NCBI RefSeq assembly: GCF_002999335.1
Contig: NW_020312525.1
Span: 124,001-188,000, forward strand
DNA: 64,000 nt
Source of the DNA: Cyclospora cayetanensis
Taxonomy: Eukaryota > Apicomplexa > Conoidasida > Eucoccidiorida > Eimeriidae
Reading direction: 5' to 3'
Numbering within the stretch: the stretch's first letter is position 1; each line of letters starts with the position of its first letter. Both the position numbers and the translations under genes were made by a program. Below, piece after piece: positions 34,537 through 47,800 of the stretch. Under the pieces are notes generated by a model. The model saw only the letters and a list, made by a program, of their open reading frames with translations. It was not told where the DNA came from and did no database searches.

Positions 34537-37309
34537 ATGGACGCGGAGGAAATCTCCCTGGGATTTATGACGGCCGAGCGGAGGGTTCCTCGATGGTTTT
34601 TCCCATCGAAGGTAGGAGGCCTCCCCACATGGCAGGCAGGCCCTCCTCCCGCCAATTTGTTTTGTACCGTCTGTTCGCCTCAAGTCCCTCTCACGCTGCT
34701 CGTTCAGGTACGCAGGCAAGGCGCAGCAGGGTGCTCCACGCTTTCTTTCGCTCGGTAGTTATGATTGCATGCGGCTATTCTGACTGTAATTCGGCTCTAA
34801 TTGCCCGGCCGTTTGTGCGTGGTGCTGCTCTCGTCTTGTTAAGTGCCCGCGTGGCCTTGGGTGCTTCAGCGTGTCTAGCTGTTGTTGCACGTTCTGCGCT
34901 ACCTGCAGGGAGCTTTTAGTGTTGTTTTGAAAATCTTTCTCAGTGGACCTCTATTCTATTGCTAGGGCTCCTGCGTTTATCTCTCTCTCTCTCTCTCAGA
35001 TTTACGCGCCTGTTGATGGGCTTGTGGCTTCTTTTCACCGATCCCTCTACGTATTTTGCTGCCTCTCTTGCGGGGGGCACTTCCGTGCGGTGTCTTCGCA
35101 CCTCCCACGAGAAAATGACGAATACCCGAGCTTCGCACTCTCCAACTTCTTTGCGTCCAAAAAAGAGTTTTGGCGGCTGTGGCAGCAGCAGCAGCTGGAG
35201 CAAAAGGTGAATACTTGCAACAACAATAGCAGCAGCACCTCAGACACATCTGCTACAGCTGCCATAATGGCGCCTTCAAGGGGGACTTCAGGAGATACGC
35301 ACGGGCAAGCGCAGACAATTGATGAGGCAACCAAGGCGGCAGTAATAAGGCTGCTGCAGCGGGGTGAGAGACTCCGCCAGGTGTGCTGTTGCCCGGTATG
35401 CGGGCTCAGTGGTGGAGATGTCGTTTCCGAGACAGAACATGCAGCTGCTGTCGAACTGCTGCAGCAGCAGCTACTCCGAAACGAAAGGAGGCTGCAGGTG
35501 TTGTTGCGGCAACAGCAGGAGGAGGCAGCCGAAGCAGCGGAAAGTGACGAGGAGACAGATCCTTCGGGAGTTGTCGATCTGGACTCGACAGAGTTCGAAT
35601 TCGAGGACACGGAGGCAGATCAGCGAGGGCTGCTGCTCTTGGATGGAGTTCATATTAAAGGTGTGTGCCTTTTTTTTTGCTTCATATAAATCCTAACCTC
35701 TAGGGATCAGTGCCAACTCGGGACAAGAGTTTTTGGTCATAGAACGTCTCGTTCAAAATTGAGGACGGCTGTCCTTTACCTTCCTTTTGCAGATGCTCGT
35801 TCCTGAGGGCCTATGCAGGCTTCCTCCCTTGACGAGCACACATCACTGCGTGCGCTGCCGTCTAGGATTTGGTTTTGTAAGCGCTCGTGTTTGGGGTGAT
35901 TGCTCCGTGCGTGCAGCTGGTCGAGTGCTGCATCCGCGGTGCCTGAAGAGACTGAAGTTCGGTTCTGTATTTGTTGCCTTCCCGGAGTTTCCCCTGTCCG
36001 CTGAGACGGAGGAGCTGGGAAATAAGGAATCCTCAGCGAACGAAACTCTGGAAGCTGCTCTAGAGAGGCTTGGACTGGCAGGAGATAACGAACCCCTTTC
36101 TCACGAGGAAGAGCTTCTCAAGCAATACCAACAAACCATCAAAGAGACACCGGGTAAGCCTGAATCAAAATCAGACCGACCCCTATAGCGCAGTGTAGAG
36201 CCACCCGGGGAGGCCATGCTTCCGTGTTCCACGGGCATCTCGGAGTTGAAACCGTTGCACCAGCTATGCAGGAGAAAAGGGGTTTTCAATAAGGTGAATG
36301 CTTTTGTGATGGAATCTGCATTCGTTAAAAAGAGAGGCACCCTCTGGAATTGAAGCCTTTGTCCCGATGGTATACCCAATACAGAGGTTTTGCTTTATCC
36401 CCCATTTGCTCTTTGTTTCGGTTTCTCTCGTTTGGCGTTTGTGCGCGTCTCGGCAGTATTCCACCCTGGCTTTTGCTTCCCCGATTGCATGCGGGGTTCG
36501 CGCTGCGTCTCGTTGATTTGCTTGGTTGCTGGGGTTTACCTGCCTGCAGAGGCTGACCTGGATGAGTCGGAGACGGATGCTTTTGAGGAAATCTACCAGC
36601 AGCACACTTCGCAGGATCCTCAGTTGGAAGTTTTTCTTAAGCGTTGCGGAAGGCCTCATCAAAAAGGCCACGTCGTCCGGTATGCCCAGGGGGGCACCCC
36701 CCTATGGCCGTTCTCCAAGGGGCAGATAAAGCCAGCAGAGGTGCCTCCCTGCGCATGCGGAGCTAAGAGACAGTTTGAATTTCAAGTCAGTTAGTATGGG
36801 CAAAACATCCTGCCTCCCCTAGCGACCAACCGGTGGCTATGTGGTGCGGCAGTCGGGTTTGGTACTGTTGGTGACTTTTTCTGTCTCTGACCCCCTTTGA
36901 TGTCTCGCTCGTTTTGGTGTTGGGGTCGAATCCTTAGCCAATGCTACAGAATGCATGTACATACATTTCTTATGTTGCCCCTACCCGCGTTTCGCCGTAG
37001 GCTTCCTCCGGTTTGTGTGTGCGTACCGGCTTGCCCCTATCATCTGTTCTGTTTCCTCTCTTTTATTTGATGAGGATCAATATTAGCTGTCCCCTTCTGC
37101 TATCTTCTCAGGTTCAGCCTCACCTGATCTCTCAATTAGCGGAGCGGGTTGGTCTGCACGACCCTGCCGGTGTTGCATCTGTGGAGCGCCTTTCTTTTGG
37201 CCTTGTAGCGGTCTACAGTTGTTCAGCACATTGCTCTTCCCTGTCTACCCTCCCCCGAGGGTACAGAGAAGAATTCGTATATGCACAGCCGGACCCCTTT
37301 TATGGATGA
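34537..37309 (+). CDS. TSR4: PDCD2-like / TSR4 protein, 40S assembly chaperone
   Basis: TSR4 and its PDCD2 relatives bind newly made ribosomal protein uS5 (Rps2) in the cytosol. The hallmark N-terminus is present (LGFM...FFPSKVGGLPTW, then the C..C pair in LFCTVCSPQVPLTLLVQ). After the first intron come IYAPVDGLVASFHRSLYVFC and CLSCGGHF. The C-terminal domain has PLWPFSKG, VPPCACGAKRQFEFQ, and VQPHLISQL...GLVAVYSC...YREEFVYAQ. Exons: 34537-34707, 35000 to about 35662, 35793-36153, 36550-36785 and 37112-37309, with stop at 37307-37309. The second donor is ambiguous by two bases: GTGTGC keeps phase 0, while the stronger GTGTGT does not. A MYND finger like that of human PDCD2 is not visible, so it resembles PDCD2L and TSR4. 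The middle carries Gln/Ala-rich and acidic inserts. ATG at 34537 is preceded by no longer family-like sequence. Identification is very strong. Confidence -1.
34978..34998. repeat. CT microsatellite serving as polypyrimidine tract
   Basis: A ctctctctct run ends in the CAG acceptor at 34997-34999 of the TSR4-like gene's second exon, so the simple repeat is the polypyrimidine tract. Confidence -1.
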
Positions 37310-38824
37310 GCCTTTTGGCCTTGGTGCAAGATGCCACCAAGAAAGCACGGCCAGACGGAGGTACCCACAGTTTTTCTACTTCGGAGAGCGCAGAAAGCTC
37401 CAATGCACGCATAAGAAGCTAGCAGAAACAGAATAAGCAGTGTGGTATATTTTCCCTGTGAAGCAGAAAATGAGGCCTGGTGCGCTGTCAGAAATCCTGC
37501 ACTGGGTGATTGCCGCTTCTATCGTTCCTCGAAGGAATTACCACAGAATTGCCCGTGGAGAGCACAAAATCCACCGGATGTACATAAAAAGTCTAAGCAG
37601 ATGCATTCTTCTTTGGTTCCCAGGGTTACGGAGAGCATACAAGCACTACTGAAAATAAAGTTGCTGGGCCTGCTACAGCATCCTTAACTCCTACGGTTCA
37701 TGTATCGGGGAGGTGCATCCTTGACTCCCACTCTAGTTTTTAGGGGCGCAACACTCATCTTTGTCCTCCAGCGTATGCCTTAAGTCACAGCAGGAACAGC
37801 CTGGACCTTAGGAGTGGGCGTAGAAGTGACGCCACGACCCTTCGTAGCCTCTACGGTAGCTCCTTGTGTTAGATTGCACATCGGATAAAGGGGCTAATCC
37901 TACTACCTCTAGGGCCCCCTAAATGTCGTGGATGTCTGTGATTTCCTTCGCGTGCTCTCGTGGTGGCCACGAGGTAAACGAGTGCCCCTATAGACCGGAG
38001 TATTTCCCTTGGGTCCCTACATTGCCTACACAGAAAGGAACTGGGGCCTACGATTCGTGTTGTCGACAAAGATATCTTCTGTCTCTTTGGCTAGAAAAAC
38101 GGAAGAAGCTGCTTTGTGATTCGGTTAGAGGGGTAAACATGAAGGACATTTAGGGTCCAGCCCCAAGGCATCCCTGTCAATGTCAAGGAGGACTACCATC
38201 AGCCAGCTAGGAGGTAGGCACACTGCGCGCAAGTCTTGTCCATCGATTTATGCGCGCACATATGAATGGAGTTGAGACTAAGGACTATATTTCAAGAATG
38301 GTGTGAAGCCATGGGCTCCTCCGGCACAAGGCTCAAGGCCTCGTGAGCTGCCTTGGCGCCCGATCCCCAGGAGTCCTAGGGATTGGCCCCCACCACAATG
38401 ACGCCGCTTCAGCATTTCCTGCAGCCTGTTGCATTGTTTTATAGCTGCCTTTATTTTTCAAGCGTGAGCCGATCTCATGACTCCAACCTCTAATTTCCAT
38501 GTGCTCCCTACAATGAGCCCCCCTGACTAGCGAGCCGCAATATATTTGAAACCCTGACTATCTAGCCACTGCGCTGTCCCTCCATTAGGCTCTTGGGGAG
38601 GAATCCGCACAAGCCACAACAGCACACGCATGGACTGGCAACCTAGGCCTTAGAGCCGATGCATTTGGTGGGCTACATGCCTCAGCCCCAGAAGTCAATT
38701 ACTCAAACGGTGGATCGTAATGCGCCTCAGTGAGGGATAATGTTGACCAGAGGCCCTCAGGGTGTGTTCATAGCTACTCTAGCGGCGCGTTTTACTGTGT
38801 GTGCGATTTCCGCTGCACTTTACA
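37310..38824. other. Intergenic region upstream of the CRMP-like gene
   Basis: About 1.5 kb with short open frames only. It should contain the first exon (start codon and signal peptide) of the CRMP-like gene, which I could not place. One candidate is the hydrophobic frame from the ATG at 38740 (MLTRGPQGVFIATLAARF), but joining it to downstream exons needs a frame change that I cannot justify. Confidence -1.
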
Positions 38825-41800
38825 GGAAACGGCCATCCGCATATTTTGCTGAGCAGTTCCCCCACCCTATTCTCATTCACCGAACAGGCTCATGCATTCG
38901 GTGGACGTACACCCGGTTCCGACCAAGGGCACTGTCTCGCAGAGTCAACAACCGCCTGCGAAACCCCTACTGGCGTATCTCGAGCACGCGGGGACAATGG
39001 GGAGGGGGACGCTTCCTCTACGGCTTTCGCTCAGGGGGGCGCCCACAGTCTCTCTGCTTTCCTTCAGCACCATAAAAGCCCTCCCAGTAAGCTCGCAGCT
39101 CTTGAATGGACGGAGGCTCAGCAGCATCAGGCGCAACTCGTCAGCGCCAATGTTCCACGACGCGCATTAGAGGCAGCCGTGCGGGAGGCCTTCTACGCGT
39201 ACCCCGTCTACGAGGGCAGAAGCTTCAGGCTACATTTGCAAAGGAGGGGACAGAAGAAACTGCTTGCCGCACTCAGCAAGCATGGGGCTTTTGACCTTCC
39301 TGTGCACGAAGCGAGCCAACCGGAATGGAGCTTCATGCAAGCGCTTTCGCGAAACTACCTTCGTAGGGGCTATCAGCTGTGGAGCTTAGGGACAGTTATG
39401 AGGCTTGAGCACTTACAGCTTACAAATTGGGAATACATCTATGAGCGTCTACACTTTGTTTTGCGAATCAAAGTTTAAAACAAGTGTTAGTGCTTGGAGT
39501 CCGATTCACGTGTGTACGTGCGTGCTTGCATCGAGTGGGGTGTACAGAGAATGACCAAGCTGTCAACGACAATCCGACCCGCGCTGTGGTTGACAAGTCC
39601 AGCGATCCTCCGCTGACGCATTCCATCTTGCAGTCTATGCTAGATATGAAGTGTACGAATACCACAACCACGGGTGGCCGGGGGGCGGCACGCGTCATCT
39701 ATGGGGAGGTCTACTGCTTTTCAACTAGCAGCCTCCAGATGACTGAGATGGGCACATGTGTCGACGTATGCCTTCAAGAATTCGAGTGTCCTGGGAAGCC
39801 TGACATTACAGCAATGAGAGAAAAGCTGCAGCTGACGAGAGAAGAGCTTTTAAACAAGTATTGTAGTAAGTCGGGGTGCAACTTCCGGGCTTGTTCGCAG
39901 CGAAGGCCTCCCGCAGCGACGGGGCTTTTAACGGCTAGCCAGACACGCACCTGGACGCAAAAAATTGTGTCATCAGAGCATCAGTAACACCGAATTTCGT
40001 AGGAAACATGGCAGCAGCGGCAGGTGGGGGGGCGGGGGGGCGTGACAAGGGCAAGGAATTATGGTTGCCTTTGTGTATGCGGCGTTTCCACAGTGCCTTT
40101 TGGCGGGGTCAAAAGCCCGTTTATACGTGCTTTTTGCGCAGAAAGTTCTGAGCTGCAATTTCTCATGGATCGTCAATTTTGTGGCGACAGCAGCGTACTG
40201 CGCATGTTGAGAAGCGGGGTACCGCGCTGGTATTGCCTTCCTGCGTCCCACGAGATGGGCCACCTAGAACATCTCATGTGCTTCGGGCCCTGTGGTCAGA
40301 AAGTTGAATGCCTTACCCCTTTAACCCCCATTGTCCTTGATGGCGCCTTGGGGGACTTGCTGAAGGCAGTGCAACAGCACCTACCGTTGGAATGCAGTAA
40401 GCCGGGGACCGCCGCACGGAGCCGTTTTTGGCAGTGCTGTTGAGACAGCACGTTCATAGTGCTGCCAGCGTGTTGTTGTAGGTCGGGGCTACACTGTATT
40501 GCTCGGCATTCCCTGCATGGGAAAATGGGGGCAGTGGCGTCTTTGCACCCAGCCGTGAAGCCCCAGGTGGTCCTCCAGCTTGCAATGTCTGCACACTTGA
40601 AGAATGTGTCCTTTTGTTTTGTGCGTGCGTCGCTTCTTAGCTTGCGACGAAGTGCATGGAAGGGAGAACTACTCCGGCTGTCAAACAAAAACTCGTTTAG
40701 GAAAGGTCTGCCAAAAGTGGAACTCTCAGACTCCCCACAAGCATGAGGCCCTAAAGGACCAAGATCATAACTTTTGTAGAGCAGCAGATGGAGCCAAGGA
40801 TATCTGGTGCTTCACTACGGACCCAGATGTACGTTCAGACTACTGTCAGGCTCTAGGTATGTACATTCGCTACACCCTAGACATCCCAAGTTATCTCGCG
40901 ACCTAGTATATCTGCCATTGCATTCTTCCTCCCTCGCGTAGATGCATGCGCGTGCAAGTGCTCCCGAAGAGTGATCATCACATCTCATTGTCCGCTGTCC
41001 AACAATAAATTTGCTTGCAAGTGCCATTCCCACTTCTTCTGCTGAGTGCGTTTCACTGTTAAAACTTCGTCTCCCTAACCGCCTTTGCATGTCGACATCT
41101 TGTTTGAATGCGCATCTTCTGGCTTTGTTGAGCTCCTCCCTATCTGTATGGCCTCAGGGCCCAAGACCCAGGTGGTGCACCCGCAAGAGGTGTTCGACAT
41201 CGTTCTGGAGGGTTCTTTTTATACGCCGACGTTCGATATTGCATTCTTTGAAGGTGATGAGAAGTTAGAGGAGCCCTGTGTCAAAGGGCATCAGACGGGG
41301 GACATACAAGTGCCCAATGCAGTAAACAGCACCGTAAAGAGGGTGAAACCTGTGGAGACGGATGGAGCTGTATCTGGATTGATTTGGGAAGGAGCAACGG
41401 TGGGCGAGAGCGCAAAAGGGGCATATGCCATTTGTCTCTGTGACTATACCTACTTTATCGGGAACACAAAGATCTGTAGCAAGCCCAGTGACTTCACTCT
41501 GCACGTCGGCTGGCTACAGGTCAAAGGTGAGGCACGACGTGGTGTACAAAGGCGTGCAACCATCCAGCAGCAGCCTGCGGGTTTAGCGCGCGCGTTCCTA
41601 GCATGCTTAAATAGCAGCCATGCAGGGCAGGCAATAGTCGCCATATTCAAAGAACGGAGAGAGACGTCCCACTTGAGCGCAATTAGAGGGGAGTGCAAAT
41701 GCCGTCTGACGATTGAGTTGGGTATTGCCTTTCTGTTTCGTAGGTCCTGTTGGCCCTGAGGAGACCTTTAACCTTCAGGCAGGGCGGCCTGCATCTCTCA

Positions 41801-44800
41801 ATTTGAGTGGATACGGCTACCAGGAGGGGGATACTGTGTCTATAATGCAAACACCGTACGAGTGTGACCGCGCCACCTTTACCTTTGCTGAGGCCATGAG
41901 CGGTCTAATTCAGAAGGGCCCAGAGGCAGCACTAATGATTCAGAAGGCCTTAGAAATCGGTGCAGCTACTGCCGCAATCGTCTCCTCCACAAGCGTCTAC
42001 AATAAGGAACAGCTTGTCACAATGGTGCTCCCAGAGGTAACTGTGTATGGCATCGGCACATTTACTGCCTGTTGGAGATCTAAAGACAACACTGCATCGG
42101 CCTCCGCGGCCACCATTGTCGTCTCAGGTATTTACTCGGGCCCTGTACACCGTATAGCTAGGAATCAAGTTGGGTTAAGGGTGCCTTATACCACCTGCAT
42201 GGCTGAGGGACCTGGTATGGCCCCGGACTCCGCCGAACCTGGGAAGATATTCTAATCTCATTCCTGCCACGGGCCATTCCCTGCCGCGTTTTACGTCTAT
42301 GCTGTGTTGTGCGTAAAAAACTGCATGCAGTGCATTTAGATGGATGTACATCGTGTGGTCACCGTGCGCTTTCCTGGCTGTGTGCTTCAGGAGTTGAGTT
42401 GCGGCGCCAGTTTTATGCCTTATACGTAGCCAAATCCGCAGGAGTTGATGATCGCCCTTTTGCCATGTTTATCAAAGCTCGAGGAGATGTAAAAAAGCCT
42501 GGAGCAAATGATATCTACCTTACGCTTGTAGGGGAGGACTCGTGCGGTGGGACTGTTGTTGGCAGGTCTCAAGACGTCAGTGAAATCACGGGAGGCAAGA
42601 GTGAAGAGATGAAATACTTTGTTGCAGAGTGAGTCAGTACAGACCGACTGGCGGACTTACGTGAGAGAAGAGGGAGGCTGTAGGATAGCCCTCATGCCGT
42701 CTGTAGAGCAAGCCTCCCTGGCATTTCCAAATGGGCCGTAAGGGCGCGCTGCACGATGACCACCAGTTGCGTTGATTTCATCGGTCTGCCGCTGAGACAC
42801 TGACGAGGAGCTTTGCAAAGCGTATCGCACGAAGACGGTATTGTTTTTGTCTATGTTCAGTTCCTTCGCTTGTGTAATTTAGTGCATCCGGCTGACGTTC
42901 TTGAGTTGGTGAGTTTATCTGTGCTTCCTATTGTGGTTCCCCAGGCAAATCACAGTGAGCAATCTATCGAACAGCGAAGGGAGTACTGCGAGTACTCTTG
43001 GAGTTTGTATGGATACAGAAGGAGAAAAGGTATTGTTGGGATATGCCTATGTATCCCGGTCTTTGATATATCCACTAGAAAGCCTTCAGTTTGGGCTTGA
43101 AGGATACACAGGGATCCCCAGCTATATTTTCACCCACTCCATCAACAAGTTCAGCGCTCTAGGGCTGCACTGGAATAATGTGCAAAGTGATTGCTTTTAC
43201 GAAAAGGACCTTACAGCCTTTTTTGCAAAGGGTGACTTTCCAAAGGCCCTCAGCTATTGGGTTGGCCCATCAGCCATTACCGTCTGGCACTCCTCCATTT
43301 CGCGGCCTTCTCCCACGCCCTTCGCGAAGTTTGAAGTTTCAGGAGCCCGTGCCGTGGGTATTTCGGCTACAACCGAGAGTATCGTGTTCTTTATTGCCCT
43401 CACAAACCCGGCGCGCATAGAATCATACGACATGACGACCCCGGCAAATATCTGGGAATTGTCGCCAACAGCAACAACTGCAGATAAACTCAAACTCGAA
43501 TCGCCCGTTGCAATGTCCATCTTACAAGGGAAGTCCCGGACACTGGTCGTTGTTGTAGATACCAAACTGCGGCAGGTGTTGCTCCTCGACACTGATCTGC
43601 AGCCTTTGGAAACCAAGAGCGTGTGGGATGGCATGATCAGACCTCTGGAAAACCCCAAGTCTATTTTCTGTATAGAAACACCCAGCAGAGTCTCTCCCGA
43701 GGTGTTTGACTGCTACATTACGGATCCTAGAAGAGATCGGCTGATCCTGCTGCAGTATGACACCAGTACTGGCTCCTCCAGCTTTGTCTCCGAGGTTTCA
43801 GAGGGCGACGATGAGAAACTCACCAGCCCGCACGTGGTTCTGGCACACCCCTTCAGCGGCTTTACACTAATCTACGTGGCAGAGGTGAGAAAGAGGAAGG
43901 ACTGCAGCAATTAGGTCTATACGACTTTCGCCTTCCCAGTGTGTTGCTCTTTGTCCTTACCTAAATCATCATGTCCCTGTCCAGGAAGCTCGCTTATCTT
44001 TTCCACCGTGATCCCCTTTAAGAAGGGCTACCTGTGAGCAGAGAGCGGCCACTTGGGCCCAATCCTCTCTTAGTGACTCACAATGAGGTCTGCCTTTTCT
44101 TTATACTCTTCTCAGGAGGGAAAGGCAAAGCCGATGCTTCTGACGAAGCCTGATGGCCAGTCAGAGATTCAACTCTACCAGCGTCTCGAGACTCTGTCTG
44201 CTGGGGAGGTTGACATGCCGGCAATCTGCCTGCTGCAGACAGGACACGACTCTGATGGACTCAATTCTGTCTGGCTAATGGCCTTTCACAACTCCTATGA
44301 CGGACCCTTTGTCAGTCTGGTGCCCCTTGATACCACAGCCACCGCCCCAGAATTCAAGTACACCCCAAGGGAGTGGTATGCCTTGGGAGAGGAACATAAA
44401 CTGGAGCCATCCATTGTGGGGGAAGGAAGTTCCTCTGGGCTCATGGGCTTTTCCCTTAATGGTGCCGCACAGTCCTATCCATTTATGGAGAGGAATGTTA
44501 GCATCGACAAGAAAACAGGAACTCTCACCTTAAGTCTGGTTGACATTCAAGAGGGGAGCGTGACTGTAGAAGTTATCGGCAGTGGTATCGTGAACAGCGT
44601 CCATACGTCCTTTTCATTCCGCATAGGATGCAGGGATGGGCATTACTTCAAACAGGGAATGTGCATCAAGTGCCCCACAGGAACCTTTAACAGTCTAGCT
44701 CTCGTTAAGGAAAGCCCTGCGAGCTACTTCCACCAATGTCGACTTTGTGAAGGGAAAACGACCACACTCGCTGAAGGATCCACCAGTAATGAACAGTGTC

Positions 44801-47800
44801 TCTGCGAGAAGGGATACCACCGCGACGAAAAAGTCGACGCCAACGAATGTACACCATGCCCAGAAGGTGTGTTTTCTCAGGCGTTTGCCTTTCCAGTCCA
44901 GAGTTGGGTGTGACAAATGAAACCCAAGAGTGCCACAAGATTGTTGAGAGGCGTGGGAGGACTATGGAAGCGACAGTATGGTGTGCCCTACTTCTCACAG
45001 TTCTGAAAGGGAACTCTTCCAGCTAGTATAAAGCCACTAAGCGTGATGTGGGGGTGTCTGTGCAGGCTCCTACAAGGACATGGTAGCCAACTCGGGGTGC
45101 ACCGGAGGCGGCTGCCCCCAGTTTTCCGTTTCTCATGTTGTTGGCGCTGTGTCGTCCGCAGACAGGAAGTGCTCGTGGTACTTTCCCGAATCTTTACTCG
45201 TGCTGGGTTGCCCTCTTTACTCCTTTGGTACTGCTTGACTCAGGAAGGTCCCTGTGTTATGCTGCCTTTTCTGTGTTTGCGTCCTTGTGCGTATGTGCAA
45301 GCTTGCCGGGGCACTACGCAGTGCATGAAAACGACGACTTAGAATGTAACCAAGTCGAAGTCGGCTATTTTTCTCTTGGCGGCTACGAGGCTCAGCGCGT
45401 GCAGTGCCCCCCGTTTACTTCGACCAACAAGGAAGGTGGTCTGGCCACAGACATCACGCATTGTCTCTGTGAGCCAGGTTTCGCCCCCGCAAATTCAGAG
45501 AGCTTGCAGGACCTCAACAGTCCGGCCAGCATGCTGAAGAGGTGGATTCTTTTGAATCCTGCGTACAAAGGCCTGGATGACTCCCAAGTTTGCATGCCGT
45601 GCGGGAGGAGGCATTACAAGGGGCGAGTTTCAGCCGAGCAGTGCATCGAGTGTCCAACGAATTCCTTTTCTAGCGTGGACAGCCCTACCAACAAGAGCAG
45701 CTGCAACATGTGTATTCCGGGATATTACTTGACCTCAAATGAGGACCTGCCTTGCGGAGAATGCCAATCCAATCACTTTTGTGTCGGATCTGAGCCCTCC
45801 GTCGCTGGCTTGGAACAATTTGCAGGGGAGAAGGTCCCCTGCTCTGAGAATACTGAGACGGTTGAGCCCAACAGGCAAAACAAAGACCCATTTAGCTGCA
45901 TGTGAGCATGCATACCAGTGGGTTGAAGGGATTTCCAGTTTAGCCCTGATTAGCTTTGTAGTGTTCTCAGAAGCCCGATGGGTCTTTTATACTATATGGA
46001 TTGCCTCGTTCAGCTGTGTGGACAAGTGTGTTCACGTGTGTCCTTGCACGCCCGTAGCTGTAGCCACTTGCGCTTCATAGTTAAATGAGCTGGAGCGAGT
46101 GGGCTGAGAGCCAAAGTCATAGGCTTACATTTGAGGGGTGTTGTGCCGAACAGGTGTACAGCGGGCTATGAGTTCAAAGGCATAGACTTCATCACAAACA
46201 AGGTTGTATGCAATCCAGTGGCTCTGGGGGAGTATAAGGACTCCTTGGGCAACTTGCAAGGTGCCAGCTGTCCACCAGGCAGTTACACGCTCAGGCCCAC
46301 CTCAACCTCTCTAGCAGACTGCGTGTGCAATGCCGGATATTATTTGGATGAAGAGAGCAAAATCTGCCAAGTGAGAAATAGCCAGCTCTTCACCGTGTAA
46401 TATCTGCACCCCACCCTGTTGCCACTCAGAGGCATGCCTAGCTGTCTACCTTATATGTTATCATCTGCAAAACCAAAGTCCTGGGCAGTTTAAAGTGAGG
46501 TATACAGGGCGCAATGAAGCGAAAGCTTTGGAAACACTTGCTAGGCGCTGCAGTGCATTGAGGAGCTAAAGAGCTTACGTCATTATTTCCCTTGCCTTTG
46601 GTGCGACACGAAAAGCTGAGGCTTCATCTGTTCGAAATTTACATTTTTGGATTTTTGTGAATTTTCCTGCCTCAGCCATGCCCCGTGGGTGCGTACTGCT
46701 TGGGAGGCCTTAATCCCGACACAAACCGTCACAGCGGTTTTGTGCAATGCCCTAAGAACACCACTACCAAGGATCAGATGAGCACGTCAGTCAGCGATTG
46801 TCTCTGCGACAAGGGCTTTTACCATTCTAGCACAAGTGCAGCATCAGAAGGACCTAGCTGCAATGTGTGCAGCGTCAACTCCTACAAGGACTGGATTGGG
46901 AACGAGGCTTGCAAGCAGTGTAGCGAGAACTCTGAAACAAACGCTACGGGCTCTACTTCTTCAGCGCAGTGCCTTTGCAGGCCTGGCTACTACTACAGCA
47001 GCAACTTCAGGGAATGCCTTGCATGTAAGAGCACTGCAAAATATTGTCCTGGTGGAGAGATGGACTGTACGGATGACGACGAAGATTGTGTAGGAGGCAA
47101 GAAGCCTATACAGCCTATCGACTGCCCAGACCATACACGCATCACCGAAGGCTTCGACACCCCCTCAACACTTGATGACTGTAAGCATCTTGTGGCCACA
47201 CATATGTATATCCCTTAGGATATGCCACGTCATTCCCAGCTGCTTTTGCAGTCTGATTCCATCCTTTGCGGAGTTTTTCGGACGGCTTCGACCCCTTGGC
47301 AAGAAGCAGGTGGTCCAATGCTAGCTTGTGTGCTGCATCTCTTTGCGATTTAGGCAAGTGCGAAAGGGGCTACGCGTTTAGACACGTGGACTTGAATCTC
47401 CAGACAAAAGTTTGCGAGCCATGCAATGCGGGTTCTTACAAATCGACAATTCAGGATATCAACTGCAATGGTCTCTGCGGCGTCTCGTCAACCAGCTTGG
47501 TGGGAGCTCAAGCTCAAGTGCAGTGTTTCTGTGAAGAGGGAACTTACTATGCTACGGGATCGTGTCACACTTGCCCTGATGGGGCTGTATGCTCGGGAGG
47601 CCTCAGTGACTACGCCATCAGTGCCCTTCAGAAAGACCCCAGCTACGTATCTATCACGAGCGAAGATCACGTGAAGCCGTACTCTCAGGCGGGATACTAT
47701 CTGAATAAGCTGAACGACAAGCTTGAATCTCCTTCCGACTGGCAATTTCTGCAGTGCCCCATCGAAAATGCCTGCTTGAAGTTCGGAGTTTGTTCTGCCA

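Noticed and set aside
35380..35900. MYND zinc finger in the TSR4-like gene
   Set aside because: Cys residues in CCCPVCGLSGG and HHCVRCRLG do not make the MYND spacing; PDCD2L/TSR4 relatives lack it too.
38740..39075. Hydrophobic frame from ATG 38740 as the CRMP signal-peptide exon
   Set aside because: It reads in a different frame from the next coding stretch, and the CAG acceptor at 38822-38824 fits an intron running through it.
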